In this document: positions 24,061-34,900 of the stretch, in pieces
How positions within the stretch are numbered: position 1 is the stretch's first letter
How the letters are laid out: each line of letters begins with the position of its first letter
DNA from: Aldrovandia affinis
Taxonomy: Eukaryota; Chordata; Actinopteri; Notacanthiformes; Halosauridae
Assembly (NCBI GenBank): GCA_029706075.1
Contig: JAINUG010000196.1
Coordinates: 891,501 to 955,500, forward strand
Length of the DNA: 64,000 nucleotides
Direction of reading: 5' to 3'
Position numbers and translations under genes: made by a program
The notes under the pieces: generated by a model
The model's database searches: none
Told to the model about the DNA's origin: nothing
What the model saw: only the letters and a program-made list of their open reading frames with translations

Positions 24061-24150
24061 CAGGGTTCCCACAGGCCCTTGAAAACCTTGAAAGTGTCTT
24101 TTGAATGTGGGAAATTCAAGGTTGGGAAATTGCTTGCAGGTCCCTGCTTT
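24061..24150. repeat. Possible MITE fragment
   Basis: CAGGGTTCCCACAGGCCCTT, GAAAACCTTGAAAG and GGGAAATTCAAGG resemble one end of a common fish hAT-type repeat; the other end is not found. Confidence 0.4.
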
Positions 24151-26944
24151 TCAATTGATGTATACAATTTACAAAACTCATATCTCATGCGAGAAAATAT
24201 CTTTGGGTCTTCCTTCCGTGGCTCTGTTATTCTGTCCTAAGAGTGGTTTATGGTCTGTAACTGACTGACTGACTGATGGCTGTGGCAGAAAGGCTTTTGC
24301 CTGTGTGCCCTTTATCTTAACCCAGAAACCAAACAGATATTCACAACTCAGGACCGAAGGTCAAAGGTTATGTGTAAAGAGGGACAAGTCTCTTTCATTT
24401 GCAATCAAAAACCTTTTATTTGAGTCTATAACTCATGGAAAATTCACAGTTACACTGTTCCACAAAAACATTACTGCTAAGGTTAAAGGTTAAAAATAAA
24501 GGTCACAGAAGCTCCTTTTAAATTGCCTTTTTTAAATTTTAGACTTGTGCATTTAAAAATCTAATTAAACTACTATACATGTCTAGGCATTATTGTTTGA
24601 ATTTACTGTATAGATTACTCCTGGAAGTTCAGGGAGTCTCTCGAATTTAAGTCTTGTATGCCCGCAAATGATATGAACTAGCTTTGTTTGCGTTATGTCC
24701 GCATGTGTGCGAAGGGACGTGCAGGGATGTGAAGTAAAGATCAAAAAGGAATCCCGCACACTGTATTTGCTTGCAATTACATTTATATAAGGATATTTAG
24801 ATGTTGACTGGATAGTGTTTTATCACAGTTAAATACAGGTAAATACACAGTTAAGGAGTCATTGTGTACCTTTCTACACGTTAACATGAGCTTTCCTGAC
24901 TACTGTTTCGATCGTGGCTTTAAATGAACGCATTTATGTAATCTTGTGATTTCGCTATTGAGACAACACAGTTTACTCTTCCATGCTGGTAAATTCGTTT
25001 GTTTTATGTTGCTGTCCTCTAGTGTTTGCTTTTTGTATAGTTTTATTTGCATTCTAGAAACAACAGAGGGCAGCATTGAGCGTCAAATATCGCTGAGGAA
25101 ATGACATCCTGAAGAAAACATCCCGTGTTTAACCCTCATTATAAAGTACATTAGGAGGATGTATTAACAATTATAAACGAACATTAACGTAAATGTTACT
25201 TACGAACATCATGTGTTCTCATCTCTACCGTCTATTGCAGATATTTCCTCACTTAAGGGCATTAAATAAGAAGTAGTAATGTAAGTAATGTTCCCTGGAA
25301 ATTAGACCTAATGCACAGTTTGTACAGAGGTGAAATAGTGGATTTTTAATATATTTAATTAGATTTGTTCTCATTAGTTTTGGTCAGAATTTCATGCGGC
25401 TTGTGTGGTTGAGAAGTCCATGTTGGCAACGACCATTTAACCTGTTGCCATTTCTAATTAAGCCTTGTAATTTCTTCGGAAAAACCATTAGTATTTGAAA
25501 AAGAACCATTTGAAAAGCGTGTAGTTGGACCAATCAGTTGGTTGGACGTACTGTACCAAGTCAATGGGCCTCATAGGGTTGAATGCCTGGTGCTTCCAAA
25601 CAACCACTCGTTGGATTTTACTGCTGAAACAGAGCCATCCAAAGTGATATACTCAAAATATACACACATTAGGTGTAGTCATAAGCTATGGAACCAGACT
25701 AATTATACACACGCACTGTTGCATAGAGACATGCTTTGTATAGGCTACTTTATTTTACATACCAAAAAGTGAAAATCTATAGCCTATTTCGCGAGAATTG
25801 AACATCGAATTGAATTGAAAGGGCGATGTGGCTCCGTTTGAACTAAAAACAGCCTCCAGTATCCTAGCGTAGCTATATGCCCAAACGTAATGCAATATAT
25901 AGTGTTGTGTAGCCTAATGCCTAGTACAGGTAGTCAAAATCGCCTTCGTTAGTGTGCTAATTGCATTGTCGTCATAATTTAGTGACAAATTTAGCCCCAG
26001 AGGTGAGGAATGTTGGTAGCTTATTAGCGATACAGCCACATACAGTATGTGTGGAAGAGCGAGGCGGTTTTCATTCAGACAATTTTATAGTAAACACACA
26101 GAAGAAGCCCACTGTCGTATCTTGTGTAGTCCCGGGTCTATGCTGCTGTCTAATTTGCATAGAAACGACTGTTTGAGCCACTGACTGCTGAAACGCTTTG
26201 GTCTATGCCGTGGCCTCAAGGCATTTGCACCGTGTTTTTTTTCTTTTCTTTAGAGTCCTGAACTCCAACAAAACAAGGATGTGAGGTGAAAATCCGCCTG
26301 CTTACGTTTATTCTTGTATCATATTTACTTTTCGTGGTTGAGTGGGCAATCAGGCACCGCCACCATACAGCCCTTTTTATATTATTTACGCCTTTGTCAG
26401 TGAAACACGTGTCAATCACGAGTAGCTAAATACCAGTAGTATTAATTAATAGAAGTAATTACCTGCTATAGGCTGTATTACGATCATTATTTACTGAATC
26501 AGCTAATCTTCAATCTTAAACAGTTCATATTAATTATTAGAATTAATTAATGATTAATGCCGTAGACCTACCCACTGTCCATTTATACCTACAGCTGCGT
26601 ACTTACTGAAGCAATTCACATGAATTAAGTATCTTGTTCAAGGACATACATCCTAGAGTTTAGCTGTTGCAGATTTTAGATTTAAAATGATAATAAATAA
26701 ATATTAACAGACATAATAGTTATTACAATGTGTAAATAATAACAGCACATAACCCAGCCTCCAAAGGTCTTGAGATCTTTCCTTTGGGTGGATGGGCAGG
26801 GTCTACCTGAAGGAGGCTAGCAGGAAAGGATTAGAAAGTGAAGACAGACTGTCCATCAAGACTCAGGTCAGGTGAGAAGGGTCAGACCTGCAGCTCCAAA
26901 ACAGTAATCTTGTCCAAAGTGATCTGATCTTGTCCATGGATATG

Positions 26945-27118
26945 ACATCACATACTGTAACCCAAATCCTAACCTTAACCCTAACTTGGTATACCAATTG
27001 GTTCGTACAACAGAAACATGCAATGTCCCAAAAACAATAAACCCATAATCTAACTATAACCCCAACCCCAGCCCAGATCCTAACCTTAATCCAAATCCTA
27101 AATCCAACTCCAACTATA
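26945..27118. repeat. Degenerate CCTAAC/CCAAATCC minisatellite
   Basis: Recurrent AACCCAAATCC, CTAACCTTAACCC and TAACCCCAACCCC units. Telomere-like but irregular; an interstitial repeat, not a chromosome end. Confidence 0.65.
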
Positions 27119-27707
27119 TTTGATAGAGACTGGCTGGAAGGCATTTGTGGTACATATGTGGCTGGATGTGGTCGCCTTTTTGGTCAGACCTGCCTCTGGC
27201 ATCTTCAGCCAGTGCCTGTGCTGGGCCGTACCTCCTCCAAAACCTGTGGGACATATCCCTCCCCTACTTCTTTCTTCCGTGTGTTCTTCACTGACATACT
27301 CCTCACACTCACCACTACCAGTATTTTCAACTCATCATAGCAAGTTACGGCCCCTCCAAAAGTCACTTATGTGTTCACAGAATTAGTCACACAGGGTAGG
27401 GCTATCCAGAGGGAAATGTGTGTTATTTTCCACATTTCATTTTGGGTACTTTTGGAGGATGTACTTAAAACATACAGGTACATAAGTAAATTCTTGTTTT
27501 AAATTGGAAAAAAAAGTTTATTTTTATATACTGATGACTTTCTCGCTCCTGCTCCCAAACATTTATCAATCAGAAACTTTGGAAGATACTCCTATTTTGT
27601 GTAAGGTTCATAATATAAATATCCTGGTCTATGGCTTGATAAGCTGATGAAGTTCACATATATACTTTTGATAAAAAGAAATCAAAGGATTTTTGACTTC
27701 AGGGATA

Positions 27708-28429
27708 ATGTCAGGAATGGTACCAGAAAACCAGGCGCGGACCCAGAAATGCAATAATATATTTTATTGCGTAAACAGGCGATGGTCACACAGGAGTAAA
27801 CAGAGCAATGCAGGGATCCAAAGAATGGTCAGGGACAGGCAGAGTTCGTTCCGGGCTTCAGTAGTATCAGGGGCAGGCAAGGCGTAGTCAGGGGGCAGGC
27901 GAAGGTCGATAACGTGAAAGCAGTCCAGGGAACACAGGGAGGAGCGGGAACGAGACTGAGATATAGACGAACACTGGAGCACAAACACAAACACAAACAC
28001 AAACACAAACACAAACACAAACACAAACACAAACACAAACACAAACACAAACACAAACACAGCTGAAGAGTAGTGTAAGCATACGCAAAGCACAAGACAA
28101 TCTGGCAACGAACATGGGAAAACACACAGCTTAAATACATTTAGACATAACAAGAAACAATCAGGAATAAACATGAATGCAGCTGACTGCAATCAGACAC
28201 ATGAGGAATTAAGTGAAAACGATTATACAATAGCGAGACAATCAGGAAATGAACATGGGAAACGAACAGCTAACTACATCAGACATAACGAGAAGCAGGT
28301 GAAACAGATAATACACTGACGAGACTGGAACAGGTAAGCGAAAGTAAAAACACGGACCAGACAGCTAGGAAAACATGGAACAAACTACAAACGCTTAATT
28401 ATGGGAAACACGAACACGAGACGTGACAG
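27708..28429 (-). mobile_element. Solo LTR of an LTR retrotransposon
   Basis: On the minus strand it starts TGTCACGTCTCGTG and ends with an AATAAA signal shortly before CCTGACA. It is flanked by GGATAA at both ends (27703-27708 and 28429-28434), so the exact border is ambiguous by one base. About 720 bp; no internal region or second LTR follows, so it is a recombined solo LTR. It contains a hexanucleotide expansion (27981-28060) and a diverged internal duplication (28099-28210 against 28239-28310). Superfamily (probably Gypsy-like) is inferred only. Confidence 0.8.
27981..28060. repeat. (ACAAAC)n hexanucleotide microsatellite inside a solo LTR
   Basis: About 13 units of ACAAAC, essentially perfect, within the LTR at 27708-28429. 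Confidence 0.95.
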
Positions 28430-29859
28430 GATAAATCTTACTTCTTGCATGAAGTATGATCTTTTATCTTGAATTCTTGATTTTGATGGCATGGACTACA
28501 TATGTTCAGCATCTTTATTATGTGCTTACTGGACACACTACACTGTATTATGGAACCTTGAGATTCATTGTAAGGCAATTCACTGTATACTAAACTTTAA
28601 GAATTGCACTTAAACAAATTATGATAAATTGGTTTAAACCAATAGCCCCCAAAAGTTGTGACTGGAAGAAGATTAAAATAATTGTATGTGATGGAGAAAC
28701 TAACATATAGAATAAGGAATAAAGAATAACTTTTTGTTATACTCCTTGACACCCTGTGATGTATTAAAACACCACAAGTTTCTATAGATCAAATGTGAAT
28801 GAAATACCACCTGTATGTCTACTACCTCTTGGTAACCGGTTTTTGTTGTTTGTTTTTGTTTTTTCTTCCTCATAATGTTTATCCTTTATTTTAATGTTTT
28901 TCTCCCTCCCCCTCTTTTCTTCTGTTATTGCTTCCTTCACTTTTTTGTTTATTAATTTGCTTCTTACTTTTAATTTTTTTAAACATTATCTACGTTTGTA
29001 TGTATGTATGTATGTACGTATGTTTTATTTTTCTTTCTTTCTTTTTCCTTTTTTTCCTCATGCCATATATAAAAATGTATGTAAAATGTGTTTTAACAGC
29101 AATGGACTGTAAAAACCTAATGATGAAACTGTGAATTATGACACAATAAATTCTTTTTTTTTTAAGTACACACTGTGGATTTTAAAAATATTATTTTATA
29201 AAGCTATTGTAGCTCAATTGCTTTGATTTCTTGTAATGACTAGTATGATTTCTGTACACGTTTGTAACATCTGAGCTGCCAAGCCTGCTTTGAAAAGATT
29301 CTCTGTCTCAATTGGACTTCCCTGGTTAAATAACGGTAAAATAAAAGATGACATTTGTGTGTAATCAAAGCTATGAAGTCTCTATATCTAGTGGTAAAAT
29401 TACATAATCGGCAGGACTGGTCCGATTTAGCTGATCCCCCACCCCCTTCTTATTCACTGTCATCCACTCAGGTAGTCTCTAATACTTTCAGTTTCAGCTG
29501 ATTTAACCCTCATGTTAATTTAAGCTCTGTATGTTACAATACCTTACAAAAAGACCCACCTCTTCATGGGCATGTGACTGTTACAGTTATTTTCCCATTC
29601 TTGTCTACAGATCCTTTTGGAAAGAGATTGGTTAGGCCCAGTCCTATGTTCAGTTGCTGTTTGGAACCTTTAGTGGAAGTGTCTTCCAATCCCATTTACG
29701 TGAGTTTACGTGTTTCAGTACTGCATCTCAAGGTTGATGAAGGTCGATGCACCTTTATTCTAGACTCCTACTGTGTGTGTTTATTTCTGATGTGTCTTTC
29801 AAACAGCCACTGACCAGTGTAGTTAGTCAATCTGGTCAATAGAGATCTGTGTCTGACAG

Positions 29860-30000
29860 AGACCCCTCTCCAGGGCATATGCAAATGTTGACCTGCGAGC
29901 TCTGCTGTACTCGAGAGTCATTAACCCATTTTGTCGCTGTGTGTTGCTCACCATGCAAATCAATCTGGCTTTTGCATGGACCATGGCAGAAAGCCAGGTG
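29860..30000. promoter_or_regulatory. Octamer-motif pair upstream of pou2f3
   Basis: ATGCAAAT at 29879-29886 and 29953-29960, plus TTTGCAT at 29971-29977, about 1.9 kb before the first recognised pou2f3 exon. The octamer is the classic class 2 POU-factor site; function here is inferred. Confidence 0.35.
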
Positions 30001-31609
30001 CCTTGCCTAAAACGCAATGCTCATGTACTTTATGGAGTCACAATGGCACACGTCAAGGGCACGCTACAGTCCTTAGCTCAATGTGACTCAAAGACTGGGC
30101 TAAGTTTACCCCACGCCTTGATACATTGTTGATTGGACACAAGACTCAAATTTGTTTAAAAAAACTCAACAACAACAAAAATGATTTAGGTGAAGGGAGA
30201 AATAATGATGACTCCATTCTCCACAGGCAGGTAAGGTACTACATACTGTACAGGCATTAAAAGGTTTTAGGGTGTGTGTGTGTGTATGATCTTTTTTTGG
30301 CAGACACTAATATCCAGAAAAACAAACCTACTGTTGCACGAACCATTAAAACCATTTAAAATACATGTATCAATTAAAACTATTCATTAAAACAAATATT
30401 GTATTATTTATGTAGTCATATTTTATATTGTACATTAAGTTATTCAACAATTGGTGCTGAGTATCTTTGTTTTGTTGAAATTATATGTTGATAAGCAAAT
30501 ATTTATTTAATTCAAATTTGATTGTTTGCTTATTTGTAAATAAATATTTCAGGTGCATGCAACTATGACTGTTGGGATTAAAATGTCAGTGTGCTGCCAT
30601 GACAGTATTACCTTCCATCATTAATAGATTGTGAGCTTTTACCTTTGTAATTGGGCCAGTTCTTAATTCCAACATTTAGCACTGTTCACACTTCTTCTGC
30701 AGACAAAGCCACAACTCTTCAAACGTAAAGAACGTTTATTACACAAATAGTCCTTTATGGTTTGTTGTAAAGGAATGATGGTGCACTGAAGAATATAGCA
30801 ATGATACACTGCTTCCCCATTTCCCTATGATTAAATACTGGAGTTCAATAAATGATTGTCATGTGACCATAGTCATTCACCACAGCTAGTCCTTAAAACC
30901 TACAGCCAGCTTCCACACAGTGTCCTTGCCAAATATGACACATCTATCAAATAATGTATTGAGTTAATACTATCTACTGTAAGTTGAATTGAACAGGTAT
31001 TTTATTGAGTTACTTAAATTGTAACATATTTATTAATGAAATAATTGAACACATTTTAATATTAGCTTTAAATAACAAGTGCACATGTGCATAACATAGC
31101 TCATGCACACACAATTCAAGTTCACACACAGTTCTCTAATTCTAAAGTCCTGCCATTGTTGCTTTATGCAAAACAACCAAGACTGGATTGGCTGCTTGCA
31201 GCGACACATGCAAATGATCTTCCCAACAGTCTGTGTAGCTTTTGAAAAAGGTGAATCCTCCTGCATGGACCCAGTTAGATCAATTATTTTGTATCACAGT
31301 GGATTTGGAGGGAATTTGAATAAAGTATTCAATCCATCAGTAATCGAATGGAGTTCTTGAAAAAAAGGGAGTTTCAAATGTAATCGGCCTGCTAAGAGTG
31401 CAACTGTGATCAAGGTGAAGTGTTTTTCTTTTCAGCCATTTACATAAAAGTTAGGGAATTACACATATTGATGCTGTAGATTTTAAAGATCTGTTATGTT
31501 TATGTCAGGGAGAGTTAATTAGCCAGTTTGCTAGCTTTTCTTTTTAAAAGAAAGAAAAGGTAAACAATTGAGGGAACAAGAAACAAAGTGTCAGTGAGAG
31601 AGGAAGAGG

Positions 31610-31612
<3 letters not shown>

Positions 31613-31654
<42 letters not shown>
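31613..31654. repeat. (GA)n microsatellite
   Basis: GA repeats with one interruption, about 200 bp upstream of the first recognised pou2f3 coding exon. Confidence 0.92.
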
Positions 31655-31656
<2 letters not shown>

Positions 31657-31851
31657 CCTGGTCATTAGTGAATGGGGATACCCTCTAACTTATGAATATG
31701 ATAAGAGCGTTTGCGTGTGGGAGAAAATTTGAAAGTGGAATGCATTAGAATAACCTCAAGATCATTTTACTGTTAGCACAGTGAGATGGACTGCTGTGTT
31801 TCTGCATAAAGTTGTGATCCATAGTAAAATCAGCTGTTTTTATTATTGCAG

Positions 31852-31908
31852 ATATTAAGATGAGTGGCGAGCCAGTGGAGCCTACAGAACCACACTCTGA
31901 ACAAGCAG
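31852..31908 (+). CDS. pou2f3: pou2f3 first recognised coding exon
   Basis: Acceptor TTGCAG ends at 31851 and donor GTAAGG starts at 31909. It encodes (D)[18 protein letters not shown], matching human DIKMSGDVADSTD; the D is split with an unseen upstream exon. The internal ATG at 31860-31862 is the first start visible in the window. A (GA)n tract lies about 200 bp upstream. Confidence 0.85.
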
Positions 31909-34900
31909 GTAAGGACCGACCGGAGAATGTTCATGTAAGTCTTTTATGAATGTAGGTTTAGTGTCTCAAACCTGGCTACTGATTGGCTTAATAGAGAGAT
32001 GTGTGTGTCCAGATTCAACAGTTGTCTATAAGAGTTTGCTTTTGAATTTAAATCCTTTGCATGACGTACTGTTTCCTTTCTCTGACCAAGAAAAATTTGA
32101 AATCAGAAAAATAATATAGCTTACAGATTGATATTTAATTGATGTATATTAATTTATATGATTTAATTGTTTGTAGATCTTAGGCACATTTTAGGCATTT
32201 TCAAAATCATAGCCATTTTTATCAGTCATATTAGGCATTTTGTTTTCACAAGAAAATGTGATTCCATGAAACATAACTAAATAACTTGTATACCTGGAAA
32301 AAACACAATTGTATTGTAGCACTTGTGGGGTCTTTTATAAGGTGTGTAGTCCACTATTTCAAACTACATCTTGGAATCAATATAAAATGTAATATATACA
32401 TTTGAAATATATGTCTATATATTTGAACGTAGTCTTTGTAATGTGTTCTTGAGTTTGTCATCATATTGTTTTTCTGTTCTTTCCATTAATTCATCATGTT
32501 GTATCTTTTGTTACCATTTTGCATCTCTGTTCTGTAATGAGTGCTATATGATAATTGATAAATTGATACTTGGTTGATTGTTTGAATCGAGGCAGTAAAT
32601 GTCCCTTAAGGAAATATTCGTATGAGATTCAGAAAAATTATAAAACATATAAAAAATATTGCGTATATGCGTATACATATTCTACTGTAACGTAATATGT
32701 AATGCAATACACTGTATGTATGACTACAATATATTTCACTCAATCGTACCAATTCTCCTTGGATTATGCAATTATTTTGACTATTTTTAAAATTATTTTG
32801 ACTGGTGTACACAGAGGTTTTTTCTTCATGTATTTGTACAAAATTGTTGTGCGTGATATGCTTTGTATTTAGGCGTTGTAACATTCTGCAATTGTCGGCT
32901 ACACTCAATTTAGACATAGATTATCACTCACAATAATATTTCTGTAGTTTTAAATCATCAATGAAATGTGAGCTATGAGTAACGTGATACGAAAGCGCCA
33001 GTGGTGTTGGTTGTTCCTCGTTTCTGTTTATTGAGGTTAAATAGTTTTGCCAGACTGCATGTACGGAGGGAAAGGAGCAACACTGACTAGAGTCTACAGA
33101 ATAGAAAGGCTGACCGTTTGGCCGTTTAACGAGATGTGCTCGTGCGAAGTTGTGCGCAGCAGCAGCCGTAGCCCCGAGCTATGTGGAAACGCGGAACTCG
33201 AGATGAAATCCGGAACAAACAGTCACTGAAATGTGGAACTAGGAACCGGAGTGTAGGTACCGTAGGACCTAAAGAACACTGGTACAAACAAATTCCTGTT
33301 TTATGAGACAAGCTGCACATCTAACAATATTTCCGACACATTCGCCAGCCAATTCTCGTGATACAGAAAATATTTAGCCTATTGTTTTTGATCCCGTCTG
33401 CTGCCTGCTGTCAAATTCGTCAATGTCACCTTTTGATCAGGGTAGCGATGTTACACATGTATTACACTAAATTGTAAAAATCACAAGTGTACAGGCAATT
33501 GTACAATTAATTTTAAACCATACAGAAAACAGGAATGGACACATTCGGATACAGATACACAAGTGAAATGGATTATTTGTATGTAAGGATACATCCAAAA
33601 ATTGTGAACCCCTGTACAAATGAACAAAAAACGAGATCGTACATAAGACAGAAATATACACATTCATGATACAGATACCAAAAGGGCAGCCAGCTTATCC
33701 AAATGTAGCCTACTTTAGAAAATGTACATTTTTACACCTCTTGAAAGAGCACATGGTCATAGTTGCTTTAAGATGGACAGGCAAAGGGATTCAGAGGCGT
33801 GGGTTGGCAGTGGTGAAAGCAGAGTCCCCCATGTGCCAACATGGTCCTCGGCTTCCTTAACCAGAGGGTGTCTTTAGGCCTAAGATTATAAGAGTCTTGG
33901 ATTTAAGTAGGTTGTGTGTGAGACAACATTGACTTCAAATTGGCTTGCATGTATTATTATTTTTTATCAATCCATTTGTGTAGATGTACATGTACAAAGC
34001 AGGTAGATATGCATATTGGGGATAACAATTCAGGTAAATATAGCCTGTATTGCTATAATAAAAGACCCTTCATTGGCATCTTCATATCTTCAGACTTAAA
34101 TTAGTTTAATTTAAGAATAGCTTTAATCTTTCTTGTTCTTGTTCTGATAGTTTGACACAGTTGGCCAAAGATTGACCAAAAAGCATTTAGATTCATATCA
34201 CAACAGCCATCTGATGCTTGCTGCTGTAACTAGGAACTGGAGCAATTAAAAAACATTATGAGTTCACATCATCCCAGAGATGAATATTTGTGAACATCAG
34301 TTCCAACCACTGATTTAAGACCAAATTCAATGTAATTGCACTGTGCTTTGTCCTTAGATTTGCATAACAATAAAGTAAGGATTTTTTTTTTTAATTTCAG
34401 TGACTGCTAATTCAAACTGTTTTGTAAGCACTGAAAATGGTGTTCTGTGCTTAAAGTGTTTAAAGTTAAGGACAAAGAAAGTAAGTAGACTGAATCTGAG
34501 CACTCGTGTAAAGATTGTGAAGAGTAATTACTTCATCAACGGGCCCCAATTGATCTTTTTTTAAATCCATGACTCACCAACCTCGTCAGGCTTTTACAGG
34601 GTTGTGGGGAGTAGGTTGAACATGGTTTCCAGTACATTGTGCGTTGCAATAGCAATGACGAGAGAGAGAGGAGATGTTTTCCCGCCCTCGCACTCTTTAT
34701 CTTTGGGCCCTGCAACGGGATGGAACACCTGGGATCCTGCGAATATTCAAACACAAGGGGCCCCCGCAAAGTTGCCATGGATACAGCCCCCAGACCTATT
34801 TGCATGAGCTGCTGATTTCCATACTGGAAGTTTGGCTTTTGGAGGAGCAAGATTTCCATACCACGGGTCGCCCTCCGCCGTCTCCCAGAGCTCCCATTTG

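Larger units (their letters stand above)
21401..31612. other. Spacer between oaf and the first recognised pou2f3 exon
   Basis: Contains SINE and other repeat fragments (21775, 22230, 23006, 24061), a (TCA)n run near 23683-23703, a telomere-like minisatellite, the solo LTR, an (ATGT)n run near 28997-29021 and the octamer pair near 29.9 kb. The unseen 5' pou2f3 exon and promoter probably lie here. Confidence 0.5.

Noticed and set aside
26945-27118. Chromosome end
   Set aside because: Units are irregular and flanked by ordinary unique sequence on both sides.
27764-28192. Open frames rich in Phe-Val/Cys-Leu on the minus strand
   Set aside because: They read the hexanucleotide repeat in the solo LTR; three frames are open only because the repeat lacks stops.
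30181-30232. ATGATGACTCC... followed by GTAAGG as the missing pou2f3 first exon
   Set aside because: Its phase does not fit the acceptor at 31852, and in the compatible frame it has a stop immediately upstream.
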